This document shows positions 35,673-43,607 of a stretch of 64,000 nt of DNA, piece after piece (position 1 is the first letter of the stretch; each line of letters starts with the position of its first letter). The stretch comes from Methanobacteriota archaeon (GTDB lineage: Archaea; Halobacteriota; Methanomicrobia; Methanomicrobiales; Methanoculleaceae), in the NCBI GenBank assembly GCA_023393455.1, contig JAEWLJ010000005.1, positions 35,519 through 99,518 of the forward strand. The letters run 5' to 3'. Both the position numbers and the translations under genes were made by a program. The notes below the pieces were generated by a model that had not been told where the DNA came from, made no database searches, and saw only the letters and a list, made by a program, of their open reading frames with translations.

Positions 35673-36844
35673 GACCGATGGAGCGGAGACGGACGGTCTA
35701 CATGGACCATGCGGCGACGACGCCGGTGCGCCCGGAAGTTGTAGAGGCGATGCTCCCCTACTTCTCGGAGCGGTTCGGGAACCCCTCCTCGCTCTACGCC
35801 CTCGCCCGCGAGGCGAAGGAGGCGGTCGAGGAGGCGCGGGGGAAGGTTGCGGCGGCGATCGGCGCAAATCCTGAAGAGATCTACTTCACCTCCGGGGGGA
35901 CGGAGGCCGACAACTGGGCGATCAAGGGGGTGGCCCTCCGGGGGAAGGGTGATCATATCATCACTTCCTCGATCGAGCACCACGCTGTCCTCCACACCTG
36001 CCGGAGCCTCGAGAAGCAGGGCTACCGGGTCACCTCTCTCCCGGTCGACGAGTTCGGGAGGGTGGAGCCCGCGGCCGTCGAGGAGGCGATCACCGATGCG
36101 ACCGTCCTCGTCTCGGTGATGGCCGCAAACAACGAGATCGGGACGATCCAGCCGATCGCGGAGATCGGCCGTGTCGCGCACGACCGCGGCGTCCCGTTCC
36201 ACACCGACGCCGTCCAGGCGATTGGGGCATTCCCGGTTGACGTGGATGAGATGGGGGCTGACCTTCTTGCGCTCTCCGCGCACAAGTTCGGCGGCCCGAA
36301 GGGGGTAGGAGCGCTCTACGTCAGGAAGGGAACCCGGATCGGGACGTTCATGGATGGTGGGGCGCAGGAGCGCGGCAGGCGGGCCGGGACCGAGAACGTC
36401 CCGGGGATCGTGGGGCTCGGGCGAGCGATCGAACTTGCGGTCGGAGAGATGCCGCAGAGCGCTCTCCGGCTTGCCGCGATGCGGGACCGGCTGATCCGCG
36501 GGATCCTCGACGCCATCCCGGACAGCCGGCTGAACGGCCACCCGACCGAGCGGCTCGCAAACAACGTCAACGTCGGGTTCCGCTACATCGAGGGGGAGTC
36601 GATCCTGCTCATGCTCGACGCCCTCGGGATTGCGGCCTCCACCGGGAGCGCCTGCACCTCGGCGTCGCTCGAGCCCTCGCATGTCCTGACCTCCTGTGGT
36701 CTCCCGCCCGAACACGCCCACGGCTCGCTCCGGCTCACCCTCGGCCACCGGAACACCGAGGAGGACGTCGACTACATCCTTGAGGTGCTCCCCGGGGTTA
36801 TCGAGCGGCTACGGGCGATCTCGCCGCTCCGGGGAGAGGCGTGA
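35669..36844 (+). CDS. nifS: Cysteine desulfurase, NifS/IscS type
   Basis: The 391-residue PLP enzyme has MDHAATTPVRPEV at the start, FTSGGTEADNWAIKG, LSAHKFGGPKGVGALYVRKG (the PLP lysine) and GSACTSASLEPSHVL (the catalytic cysteine loop). It supplies sulfur for Fe-S clusters. It overlaps the Lon-like stop by 4 bp (GTGA). No nifU/iscU is adjacent. Its presence near the NifX/ATPase cluster fits a cofactor-assembly neighbourhood. Confidence 0.93.
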   Translation: MRPMERRRTVYMDHAATTPVRPEVVEAMLPYFSERFGNPSSLYALAREAKEAVEEARGKVAAAIGANPEEIYFTSGGTEADNWAIKGVALRGKGDHIITSSIEHHAVLHTCRSLEKQGYRVTSLPVDEFGRVEPAAVEEAITDATVLVSVMAANNEIGTIQPIAEIGRVAHDRGVPFHTDAVQAIGAFPVDVDEMGADLLALSAHKFGGPKGVGALYVRKGTRIGTFMDGGAQERGRRAGTENVPGIVGLGRAIELAVGEMPQSALRLAAMRDRLIRGILDAIPDSRLNGHPTERLANNVNVGFRYIEGESILLMLDALGIAASTGSACTSASLEPSHVLTSCGLPPEHAHGSLRLTLGHRNTEEDVDYILEVLPGVIERLRAISPLRGEA

Positions 36845-38191
36845 ATGGCCGGGATCTTCCGGGCCTACGACATCCGGGGGCGCTACCCGGACGACCTCGA
36901 CGAGGAGACGGCGGAGCGGATCGGGAACGCCTTCATCGCGCTCCTGAGAGCGGAACGGGTCGTCGTCGGGAGGGACATGCGTCTCTCGTCGGAGGCGCTC
37001 GCCCGGGCGTTCGCCAGGGGCGCGATCGCGGCCGGGGCTGAGGTCGCCGATGCCGGCGAGGTGAGCACCCCGCTCCTCAACTACGCCGTCGCGGCGGGGA
37101 AGTTCGACGGCGGGGCGATGGTGACGGCCTCCCACCTCCCCGGGGATATGAACGGGTTCAAACTGGACCGGGAGAACGCCATCCCCCTCTCCGGCGACCG
37201 GGACCTCCCGCTCCTTGAGACGCGGGTCGAGGAGGAGCCGGTCACCCGCGCCGGCGGGTCCTGCCGCCGGATCGATATGCTCGACTCCTACATCGGGAAG
37301 GTGGCCGGGTTCGTCCGGAACCCGCGGCCGCTCACGATCGTCGTGGACGGCGGGAACGGGATGGCCGGGCCGGAGGTGCCCCGGCTCTTTGAGCGGGTCC
37401 CGGCGTGGCGCCTTTCGCCGATGTATCTCGACCCCGACGGGCGGTTCCCCCACCACCACGCCAACCCGCTTGACCCCGAGACCACCCGGGACCTCCAGGA
37501 ACGGGTCGCGGCCGAGGGCGCAGACTTCGGGGCCGCGTTCGACGGCGACGCCGACCGGTGCGGGTTCATCGATGAGCGGGGAAAGCGCGTCCGGGAGGAC
37601 CTGGTGACCGGGCTCGTCGCGGCACACCTGCTCGAAGAGAACCCGGGGGCGACGGTTCTCTACGATCTCCGGTCGAGCCGGGCGGTCGTGGAGGCGATCG
37701 AGGAGGCCGGGGGGAGGGCTGTCCGGTCACGGGTGGGCCACGCCTTCATCAAGGCCCGGATGCGCGAGGAGGACGCCATCTTCGCCGGGGAACTCTCCGG
37801 GCACTACTACTACCGGGATATGGGGTTCACCGACAACGGGCTCGTGACGCTGGTCATGGTTGCAAACATCATCGCCGCGAGCGACAAGACCCTCTCAGAA
37901 CTCATCCGGCCGCTCGACCGCTACCCTTCGACCGGGGAGATCAACCTCCGGGTGAGCGATCCGGCGGCGGTCTTTGCGGTGCTCGAGGCGCACCACCGGG
38001 ACGCGGACCAGGACCACCTCGACGGGCTGACGGTGGGCTACCCGGAGTGGTGGTTCAACATCCGCCGCTCCCATACCGAGCCGGTGGTGCGGCTGAACCT
38101 GGAGGCGGAGACTGAGGGTCTCATGGAGGAGAAGAAGCAAGAGGTGCTCTCGGCCATCAGGAGTGCCGACCCGGGCGTGCGGGTGGTGTAA
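36845..38191 (+). CDS. Phosphomannomutase/phosphoglucomutase family
   Basis: The 448-residue phosphohexomutase has all four loops: AYDIRGRYPDDLD, the phosphoserine loop MVTASHLPGDMNGFKL, the metal loop AFDGDADRCGF and the sugar and phosphate loops GELSGHYYYRD and RRSHTEPVVRLNLE. It interconverts hexose 1- and 6-phosphates for sugar nucleotides and glycans. The start directly follows the nifS stop (TGAATG), so the two are coupled. Confidence 0.93.
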   Translation: MAGIFRAYDIRGRYPDDLDEETAERIGNAFIALLRAERVVVGRDMRLSSEALARAFARGAIAAGAEVADAGEVSTPLLNYAVAAGKFDGGAMVTASHLPGDMNGFKLDRENAIPLSGDRDLPLLETRVEEEPVTRAGGSCRRIDMLDSYIGKVAGFVRNPRPLTIVVDGGNGMAGPEVPRLFERVPAWRLSPMYLDPDGRFPHHHANPLDPETTRDLQERVAAEGADFGAAFDGDADRCGFIDERGKRVREDLVTGLVAAHLLEENPGATVLYDLRSSRAVVEAIEEAGGRAVRSRVGHAFIKARMREEDAIFAGELSGHYYYRDMGFTDNGLVTLVMVANIIAASDKTLSELIRPLDRYPSTGEINLRVSDPAAVFAVLEAHHRDADQDHLDGLTVGYPEWWFNIRRSHTEPVVRLNLEAETEGLMEEKKQEVLSAIRSADPGVRVV

Positions 38192-38229
38192 GGGGCCGCA
38201 TTTGAGGACGGTAACGGTCTGCACCGTTC

Positions 38230-38304
38230 GTTGACTCCGTGGAACAGGAGATCTGTTTCCGGGCCCATACCCGGGCGGCAGTGGTTCGGATCGCACTGGG
38301 CCCA
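38230..38304 (+). pseudogene. tRNA relic, 3' half similar to the downstream CAT tRNA
   Basis: Bases 38266-38304 follow the 3' half of the intact tRNA: CATA at the anticodon, CCGGGCGG, a T-arm-like CAGTGGTTCGGAT/CACTG and the same terminal GGGCCCATG. A five-pair anticodon-like stem can form (CCGGG/CCCGG). The 5' half is not recognisable. It probably is a decayed duplicate or an integration scar. Confidence 0.55.
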
Positions 38305-38607
38305 TGTACGCACCCGTTACCGGCACTCTCCTCCTGATCGGCGCCGCCGGATAGCATCGCCCATGCAGGAGAGCCGTTCAGAACTCCGCCGCGCAGGAAA
38401 GCGCCGTTAATCCATCGGTTCGGCGAGAGGAGCGCAATGGCCGACTCCCGGGTTGCACCTGCCGGGTATGGGGCGGGCCTGCAGAACGCGCACAATGTTT
38501 TTTAGGATCAGAGCACAATCTTATGTGCCAGCGGGATTCCGGGAAGTCCCGGAAATCCGAGCGGAATCCATCATTTCCCGATTCAGGCTGGCTGCATCAC
38601 AATTCTC
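38305..38607. other. Noncoding region before the tRNA gene
   Basis: This 303-bp stretch lies between the tRNA relic and the intact tRNA. It holds an AATGTTTTTTAGG tract near 38498 and no persuasive frame, repeat or TATA box at the expected tRNA promoter distance. Confidence 0.4.
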
Positions 38608-38682
38608 GGGCCCGTAGCTTAGTCCGGTCAGAGCGCCCGGCTCATAACCGGGCGGTCGTGGGTTCGAATCCCTCCGGGCCCA
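38608..38682 (+). tRNA. tRNA with CAT anticodon (elongator Met or Ile2)
   Basis: The cloverleaf folds completely: acceptor GGGCCCG/CGGGCCC with discriminator A, D stem GCTT/GAGC, anticodon stem CCCGG/CCGGG with loop CTCATAA. The anticodon-stem pairs at 29-31 are not the GGG/CCC of initiator tRNA, so it is an elongator Met or an agmatidine-modified Ile2 tRNA. G1-C72 with a GGGCCC start fits Ile-type tRNAs in my judgement. The T stem contains a T50-T64 mismatch. CCA is not encoded. Confidence 0.93.
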
Positions 38683-38818
38683 TGTTTTTTGAGTCCTCTG
38701 TGAAAATATCCGGTACATGAAGGGCCGGCTCCGCAAGCGGGTCTTTAATCGGGTGTATTGAGCGGAGATCCGTTAGAAAAGCCTATCTCCCGGGGCGGGA
38801 ATAGTTTCCTGAGATATC

Positions 38819-39391
38819 ATGATCGATCTGATCGAAGGACTTGTGATCCTTGTATTGTTCCTTGCTGTTCTAGTAATATTTTACCGATACTCCAGGATCC
38901 AGGGTCAGGTCGAGCGGAAAGCGCGTGAACTATTTGAATCCTGGCGCCAGGGAGAGCGGGAGGATATCGAGGCCTGGAAAGAGCGGGAACTCAGGCGGCT
39001 CTCGGATGAGAAGGCAAGAGTTCTCTTTGAGCAGTGGAGACTGGACGAAGAAGGGAACATCCGCACCGACGCGGTGAAGCGCAGCCAGTCGGTGACCCGG
39101 GGGAAGGTCACGGAGTGCCTCATCCCGTACTTCCCCGACTTTCCCTACAACCCGAAGGATGCACGGTTTTTAGGTACCCCGGTCGACCTCATCGTCTTCG
39201 ACGGACTCTCTGATGCCGATGAGGTACAGAAGGTGGTCTTTGTCGAGATAAAGACGGGTAAGGCCGCGAACCTGAGCAAGCGAGAGCGTGCCGTCAGGGA
39301 GTGCATCAAAGCCGGGCGGGTGCAGTACTCCACCATCCACCAGTCGTTTGATGAAGATAGCAACCGGCTAAGCGGTATGGGGATGAACTAG
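38819..39391 (+). CDS. Membrane-anchored Holliday-junction-resolvase-like protein (Endonuc_Holl)
   Basis: The 190-residue protein has one N-terminal membrane helix (IEGLVILVLFLAVLVIFY) and a charged coiled region. A nuclease-like core follows with GTPVDLIVFDGL, VVFVEIKTGKAANLSKRERAV and IKAGRVQYSTIH. The D...ExK order matches the archaeal Holliday-resolvase superfamily (PF10107-type). A membrane-tethered resolvase is unusual and its substrate is unknown. Confidence 0.82.
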   Translation: MIDLIEGLVILVLFLAVLVIFYRYSRIQGQVERKARELFESWRQGEREDIEAWKERELRRLSDEKARVLFEQWRLDEEGNIRTDAVKRSQSVTRGKVTECLIPYFPDFPYNPKDARFLGTPVDLIVFDGLSDADEVQKVVFVEIKTGKAANLSKRERAVRECIKAGRVQYSTIHQSFDEDSNRLSGMGMN

Positions 39392-39444
39392 CCGTATCGA
39401 ATTTTGAACCGTCGCAAAAAAGTCTGGAGAGGATCTCTTCCACG

Positions 39445-39822
39445 TCACCCAGGCGAGGGACCCGTGGAGGCGTCCTCGTCCTCCGGGCACCCCTCCTCCC
39501 GCTCACGGCCGCACCCGGCGATCCGGATCGTCTTCCCGTTCACCAGGGCGTCGGCGACCTTGGTCCGCGCCTCGTGGAGGTCGCGCCAGAGGGTCTTTCT
39601 GGAGATACCAAGGGTGCGAGCGGCTTCTTCCTGCTCGAGTCCCGAAAGATCGACGAGGCGGAGGGCCTCCACCTCTTCGGGGAGGATGACGACGACCTCG
39701 TCAGGCCTCCCGCAGAGGGGGCCGAAACAGCGGAACGCCCCCGGATCCCCGATCATCCGGCGGGCCCGGGGCCGGCCGCGTCCGCGGCGGCAACGCCCCT
39801 CGCCATGCTCGCTCTCATTCAT
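39445..39822 (-). CDS. DUF134 transcriptional regulator
   Basis: From ATG 39822 the product has 125 residues. The core EVEALRLVDLSGLEQEEAARTLGISRKTLWRDLHEARTKVADAL is a sigma-region-4-like helix-turn-helix; the sequence RGRPRARRMIG upstream is typical of DUF134. It lies downstream of the DUF5320 gene in one operon. DUF134 genes commonly accompany NifX-like and MinD-like genes, and the operator upstream of this operon recurs before a NifX-like gene here. Ligand unknown; the C-terminal GCGREREEGC segment could bind metal. Confidence 0.85.
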   Translation of the reverse strand: MNESEHGEGRCRRGRGRPRARRMIGDPGAFRCFGPLCGRPDEVVVILPEEVEALRLVDLSGLEQEEAARTLGISRKTLWRDLHEARTKVADALVNGKTIRIAGCGREREEGCPEDEDASTGPSPG

Positions 39823-39891
39823 AGTATGTATCAACTCTGGAGAAGATCTCCGTCCCGCGTGCAGATAGTGCCTTCGCTCCGGCACCGGGCG

Positions 39892-40089
39892 TTACTGGCA
39901 GCCCCGTCCCCGGCCGCCGCAGTGACCGCGGCCGCATCCGCACGGGACACCGCCCCGGCCGGCGCCGCGGAGGACCGGCATGGCGGACTCGCCTTCCGCT
40001 GCCTCACCCTGAGGGGGAACGCACCGGCCCCGGCGGCCGCCCGTCATCGGGCCAGCGCCGGCGGGTCCGGTTCCGTCAAATCCTGGCAT
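39892..40089 (-). CDS. DUF5320-domain small protein
   Basis: The 65-residue protein opens MPGFDGTGPAGAGPMTGGRR, the diagnostic N-terminus of DUF5320. It ends in a Gly/Cys-rich tail (CGCGRGHCGGRGRGC) likely to bind metal. A GGAGGTG ribosome site precedes the ATG. Operator B lies 15 bp further upstream. Confidence 0.85.
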   Translation of the reverse strand: MPGFDGTGPAGAGPMTGGRRGRCVPPQGEAAEGESAMPVLRGAGRGGVPCGCGRGHCGGRGRGCQ

Positions 40090-40103
40090 GGTGTATCACC
40101 TCC

Positions 40104-40125
40104 AATATTACACATATGTGTATAA
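40104..40125 (-). promoter_or_regulatory. Operator site B (perfect palindrome TACACATATGTGTA)
   Basis: The core TACACATATGTGTA is a perfect 14-bp palindrome at 40109-40122, between the TATA-like AATATATTTATA and the GGAGGTG of the DUF5320 gene. Its flanks match site A closely. Confidence 0.65.
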
Positions 40126-40133
40126 ATATATTA
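40122..40133 (-). promoter_or_regulatory. TATA box of the DUF5320-DUF134 operon
   Basis: On the minus strand the bases read AATATATTTATA, a strong TATA element that touches the operator palindrome. This suits repression by occlusion. Confidence 0.5.
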
Positions 40134-40160
40134 AGATATCTATTGCTGCAAAGTATTCCG

Positions 40161-40364
40161 TCACTCTTCGTTCATCTGCGCATGGTGCTGCCGTGCCTCA
40201 TTGAGCGAGAGGGTCTCTTCCTCTTCGACTTCTTCCATACACTGCGCAAGTCCGCAGTCTTCGAGGAGTTCCTCAATCCTCTCGAAAGTCTCGATCTCGA
40301 GCACAACCCCGATCTTTCTGTCGTCGTCAGTTACGACGTATTGCCGTTTGATATCGATCGCCAT
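40161..40364 (-). CDS. Orphan type II antitoxin-like protein
   Basis: The 67-residue product (MAIDIKRQYVVTDDDRKIGV, then FERIEELLEDCGLAQCMEEV) resembles archaeal Phd/RelB-type antitoxins with a beta-strand N-terminus and an acidic C-terminal helix. These are normally followed by a RelE-type toxin. No toxin frame exists on either side, so it is an orphan or the toxin was lost. The call is by resemblance. Confidence 0.65.
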   Translation of the reverse strand: MAIDIKRQYVVTDDDRKIGVVLEIETFERIEELLEDCGLAQCMEEVEEEETLSLNEARQHHAQMNEE

Positions 40365-40494
40365 ACCTCACCCCATGTTATGCGCCGCGGTTCCCGCACG
40401 GCATCCTGGAAGAGCAGAGGGATAAACATTGAGGGCACTCTCCCCCCTCCCTGCCACGACCGGGTGGGGGGAAAGGTCCCCGTTCAGAAGAAGG

Positions 40495-40635
40495 TCAACC
40501 CCGCTTCCGGACGAGGACCCCCACCCCGGCGAGACCTGCAAGACCGGTGAGCCACGAGAACGGCAGCCCGGCCTGCTGCACGGCGGTTGCTGACGCGACG
40601 GGCCCGAAGGTCAGGGTGGGCTCGGTGAGGGGAGC
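40495..40635 (-). pseudogene. 3' remnant of a surface-protein gene
   Basis: In one minus-strand frame, from just after a TAG (40638-40636) to TGA at 40497-40495, the 46 codons read LTEPTLTFGPVASATA and then AGLPFSWLTGLAGLAG, ending VLVRKRG. This is the usual C-terminal membrane anchor with a basic end of exported archaeal surface proteins. No start exists upstream, and the reading frame meets a tRNA relic instead, so it is a truncated gene end. Confidence 0.65.
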
Positions 40636-40645
40636 CTATGATGTC

Positions 40646-40688
40646 GCCCGGAATAGGCGGCGCCCATAACCAGTTAGACCACAACGCC
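40646..40688 (-). pseudogene. Pseudo-tRNA, Val-type 5' half
   Basis: On the minus strand GTGGTCTAACTGGTTATG is a typical methanogen tRNA D-arm. It is preceded by a seven-base GGCGTTG and followed by CCGCC...GGCGA, which can form four of the five anticodon-stem pairs. The T arm and 3' acceptor are missing. The D arm most resembles valine tRNAs in my reading. Confidence 0.5.
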
Positions 40689-40799
40689 AGGGGACGCTCA
40701 ACCCCGAACTGTCCGGAGATCCCGGATAGTTGCCCGGCACCTCACCCGAAGACCGACCGGGGGGCAACCTATATCCCGCACCCCGCACTCTCCCCGAGC

Positions 40800-42461
40800 A
40801 TGCCCGCCGGTGAGACGAACTGGAGGAAGAGCCTCCCCGCCGACCTCGCTGCCGGGGCGACCACCGCCCTCGTCGGGATCCCGCAGGCGATGGGGTTTGC
40901 CCTCGTCGCCGGGATCAACCCCGTCTACGGCCTCTACACCGCCGCGTTCTCGACGGCGATCGCGGCGTTCCTCACCGGCTCCTCCTACCTCAAGGTGATG
41001 CTCTCAAACGTCCTCGCGGTCTCACTCTACTCCGTCCTCGCCCCGGTCCCCGAGGCCGACGTCCCGGCCACCCTCTTTGTGCTGACCATCCTCGTCGGAC
41101 TCTTCCAGCTCGGCTTCGGGCTCATCCGGGCCGGCAGCCTGACACGGTTCATCTCCAACGCCGTCCTCACCGGGTTCGTCACCGGGGCGGCGCTCCTCGT
41201 CGTCCTCGGGCAGCTCGGGAACCTCACCGGCTACCAATCCCCGCGGTACGCAATCCAGATCCTCGCGGTTGGAGACCTCATCCTCCATGTGGGCGATATC
41301 CGGCCCGACGCACTCGCGATCGGCCTCCTCACGATCGCCCTCGTCATCGCGCTCCGCCGCATACCGCACCTCACCTCCGTTGCCCTCCTCCTCCCGCTCA
41401 TCGTCACGGCCCTCCTCGCCCGGGCCGCGTTCCCGGATGTCGCGCTCGTGGGCAGTATCGCCACCATCCCCGCCGGCCTTCCGGCCTTTGTCATCCCGGA
41501 CATCGCCCTCGCCCCCGATCTGCTCGTCCCCGCGCTCGCGCTTGCCATCATCGGGCTCGTCATGGCCGTCGGGGTCACCGAGGCGATCCCCGAGCCGGAC
41601 GGGACCATCGCCGATGTGAACCGGGACTTTACCGGACAGGGAGTCACCAACATCGTCTGCAGTTTCCTCCAGTGCGCACCCTCAACCGGGTCGCTCTCCG
41701 CGACGGCGTTGAACGTAGCCGCGGGCGCAGAGACCCGGGCGGCGAACCTCATATCCGGCGCCCTCGTCGGGGTTGTCATCCTCGTCGCCGGCCCCCTCGC
41801 CGAACTCATCCCTCTCCCCGCGCTTGCCGGCATCCTGATCCTCATCGGGATAGAACTCATGTACCGGCCCCGCGAGATCGCCTGCATCTGGAAGTACTCC
41901 CGCCCGGGACGCTGGGGGATGGTCGCCACCTTCATCTCCACCCAGGTCCTCCCGCTCCAGTACAGCATCTACGTCGGCGTCTTCCTCTCACTTGTCATCT
42001 ACCTCGTCACCTCAACCCGGGAGGCGGCCGTCGTCCGCCTCGTCCCGGTAGAAGGCGGTATGTACCGTGAAGAGCCTGCACCGAGCCAGCTCCTTCCCGG
42101 CCGGGTCACCATCCTTTCGGTCACGGGGAGCGTCTACTTCGCCACCCTCCGTGCCATCGAACGGTCGCTCCCGGTCCCGGAAGGGGCAGAAGATGCCGTC
42201 GTGGTCCTGGCTCTTCGGGGACGGATAGAAGCCGGGACCGGGCTCTTCCGGATGCTGGAACGCTACGCCCGGCGGCTTCGCGCCCAGAACAACCGGCTCA
42301 TCCTCGCCGAGGTCGATCCCCGGCTCCTCGAAGGGCTCGAAGGGACCGGGGCGGCGGAGGTCATCGGCCGCGAGAACATATTCCTCGCGACACCGGTCAT
42401 CGGGGAGGCGCTGAGGGCGGCGATCCAGGCGGCAGAGACCCGTTTACCCGAGGGGAGATAG
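40800..42461 (+). CDS. SulP-family anion transporter with STAS domain
   Basis: From ATG 40800 the product has 553 residues with about twelve membrane segments. SulP motifs include AGATTALVGIPQAMGFALVAG, VYGLYTAAFSTAIAAF and the C-terminal STAS domain (RVTILSVTGSVYFATLRAIE; AVVVLALRGRIEAGTG). It probably transports sulfate, bicarbonate or other anions. The frame continues upstream to 40638 but that part crosses the pseudo-tRNA; ATG 40800 fits a TATA-like CCTATATCCC near 40768. Confidence 0.9.
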   Translation: MPAGETNWRKSLPADLAAGATTALVGIPQAMGFALVAGINPVYGLYTAAFSTAIAAFLTGSSYLKVMLSNVLAVSLYSVLAPVPEADVPATLFVLTILVGLFQLGFGLIRAGSLTRFISNAVLTGFVTGAALLVVLGQLGNLTGYQSPRYAIQILAVGDLILHVGDIRPDALAIGLLTIALVIALRRIPHLTSVALLLPLIVTALLARAAFPDVALVGSIATIPAGLPAFVIPDIALAPDLLVPALALAIIGLVMAVGVTEAIPEPDGTIADVNRDFTGQGVTNIVCSFLQCAPSTGSLSATALNVAAGAETRAANLISGALVGVVILVAGPLAELIPLPALAGILILIGIELMYRPREIACIWKYSRPGRWGMVATFISTQVLPLQYSIYVGVFLSLVIYLVTSTREAAVVRLVPVEGGMYREEPAPSQLLPGRVTILSVTGSVYFATLRAIERSLPVPEGAEDAVVVLALRGRIEAGTGLFRMLERYARRLRAQNNRLILAEVDPRLLEGLEGTGAAEVIGRENIFLATPVIGEALRAAIQAAETRLPEGR

Positions 42462-42508
42462 GCCCTGCCCGGAAAACTCTTTCTTTTGAGAGAACCCATA
42501 CCATCCCT

Positions 42509-43552
42509 GTGAATATCGCCGAGCGCCTCTCCCCCCCTGCCTACATCGCGATAATCGGGGCCGCGGTCGTCATCGTCCTCGCCGGACTTCAGGCTGCCAC
42601 CGCGATCGTCAGCCCGCTCCTCGTCGCCGTCTTCTTCGCGATGATCACCGCACCCGTCATGGTCTGGCTGACCCAGCGAGGGGTGCCGCGGGTCATCGCT
42701 GCCGGAGCCGTGGTCACGGGGCTCATCGGGATCTTCGCCGGGATGATCGCCTTCCTCGGTGCAGCCCTCACCGGGTTCGTCCGTTCATTGCCGCAGTACC
42801 AGGCGCGCCTCGACGAACAGCTCACCGTCCTCCAATCCATCCTCACCGAATATGGCATCACCCCCGGTGGCACCTCCGACGGCATCCAGATCGGGGACTA
42901 CATCGACCAGGGGTTTGTCTTCCAGCAGGCGGCCGAACTCGCCCGGCAGGTCGGGTCCATCGCCGTCGACGCCTTCATCATCCTCGTCGGGATCGGGTTC
43001 CTCCTCGTCGAAGCGCCCCGGATAGCAGCCGTTCTCACGCGCTACCTGGGAGTGGAGAGCCCTCCCTACCGGCACCTCGTCCAGTCGGGCCGGCTCCTCA
43101 TCGATTACGTCGTCGTCAGGACCAAGGTGAACCTGATCACCGGCACCGGGACCGGGCTCTTCCTCGCTGTCCTCGGGGTCGACTTCGCGTTGCTCTGGGG
43201 CTTTTTCGCCTTCGTCCTGAGTTACGTCCCTTACATAGGTCTCGTCGTGGCCGCGATCCCGCCCACCCTCCTCGCGTTCATCGAGTTCGGGCCGGCCGGA
43301 GCCATCGCCGTCATCGCCGCGATCGCCCTCATCGACGCCGCCGCAGAGAACCTCATCCTCCCCCGGATGGCCGGGCGGGACCTCAACCTCTCACCGTTCG
43401 TCGTCCTCTTCTCCGTCATATTCTGGGGATTCATCCTCGGAGTGGTCGGGGTCTTCCTTGCCATACCCCTGACGATCGCGCTGAAACTCTTCCTCGAGAG
43501 CTGGGACGAGACCCGGTGGATCGGGGAACTGCTGGGCGCCGGGGAGGAGTAG
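42509..43552 (+). CDS. AI-2E/PerM-family membrane protein
   Basis: The 347-residue protein has about eight hydrophobic segments and the family signature VLGVDFALLWGFFAFVLSYV, followed by NLILPRMAGRDLNLSPFVVL and GVVGVFLAIPLT. Family members export small molecules or sodium; a quorum role should not be assumed in an archaeon. The start is a GTG at 42509. A relic of a second member lies at 48948. Confidence 0.88.
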   Translation: MNIAERLSPPAYIAIIGAAVVIVLAGLQAATAIVSPLLVAVFFAMITAPVMVWLTQRGVPRVIAAGAVVTGLIGIFAGMIAFLGAALTGFVRSLPQYQARLDEQLTVLQSILTEYGITPGGTSDGIQIGDYIDQGFVFQQAAELARQVGSIAVDAFIILVGIGFLLVEAPRIAAVLTRYLGVESPPYRHLVQSGRLLIDYVVVRTKVNLITGTGTGLFLAVLGVDFALLWGFFAFVLSYVPYIGLVVAAIPPTLLAFIEFGPAGAIAVIAAIALIDAAAENLILPRMAGRDLNLSPFVVLFSVIFWGFILGVVGVFLAIPLTIALKLFLESWDETRWIGELLGAGEE

Positions 43553-43607
43553 GGTTTATATACGCCGGGAGATATCCCCGGCGCATGTCACCAGGAGGAG
43601 GAGAGTC

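Noticed and set aside
40484..40684. Longer minus-strand open frame over the junction
   Set aside because: Its residues are low complexity and it is out of frame with the anchor-like remnant, which has better composition and a recognisable tail.
42509..43552. AI-2E gene as quorum-sensing evidence
   Set aside because: The family name is historical; members have other transport roles and no LuxS-type gene is here.
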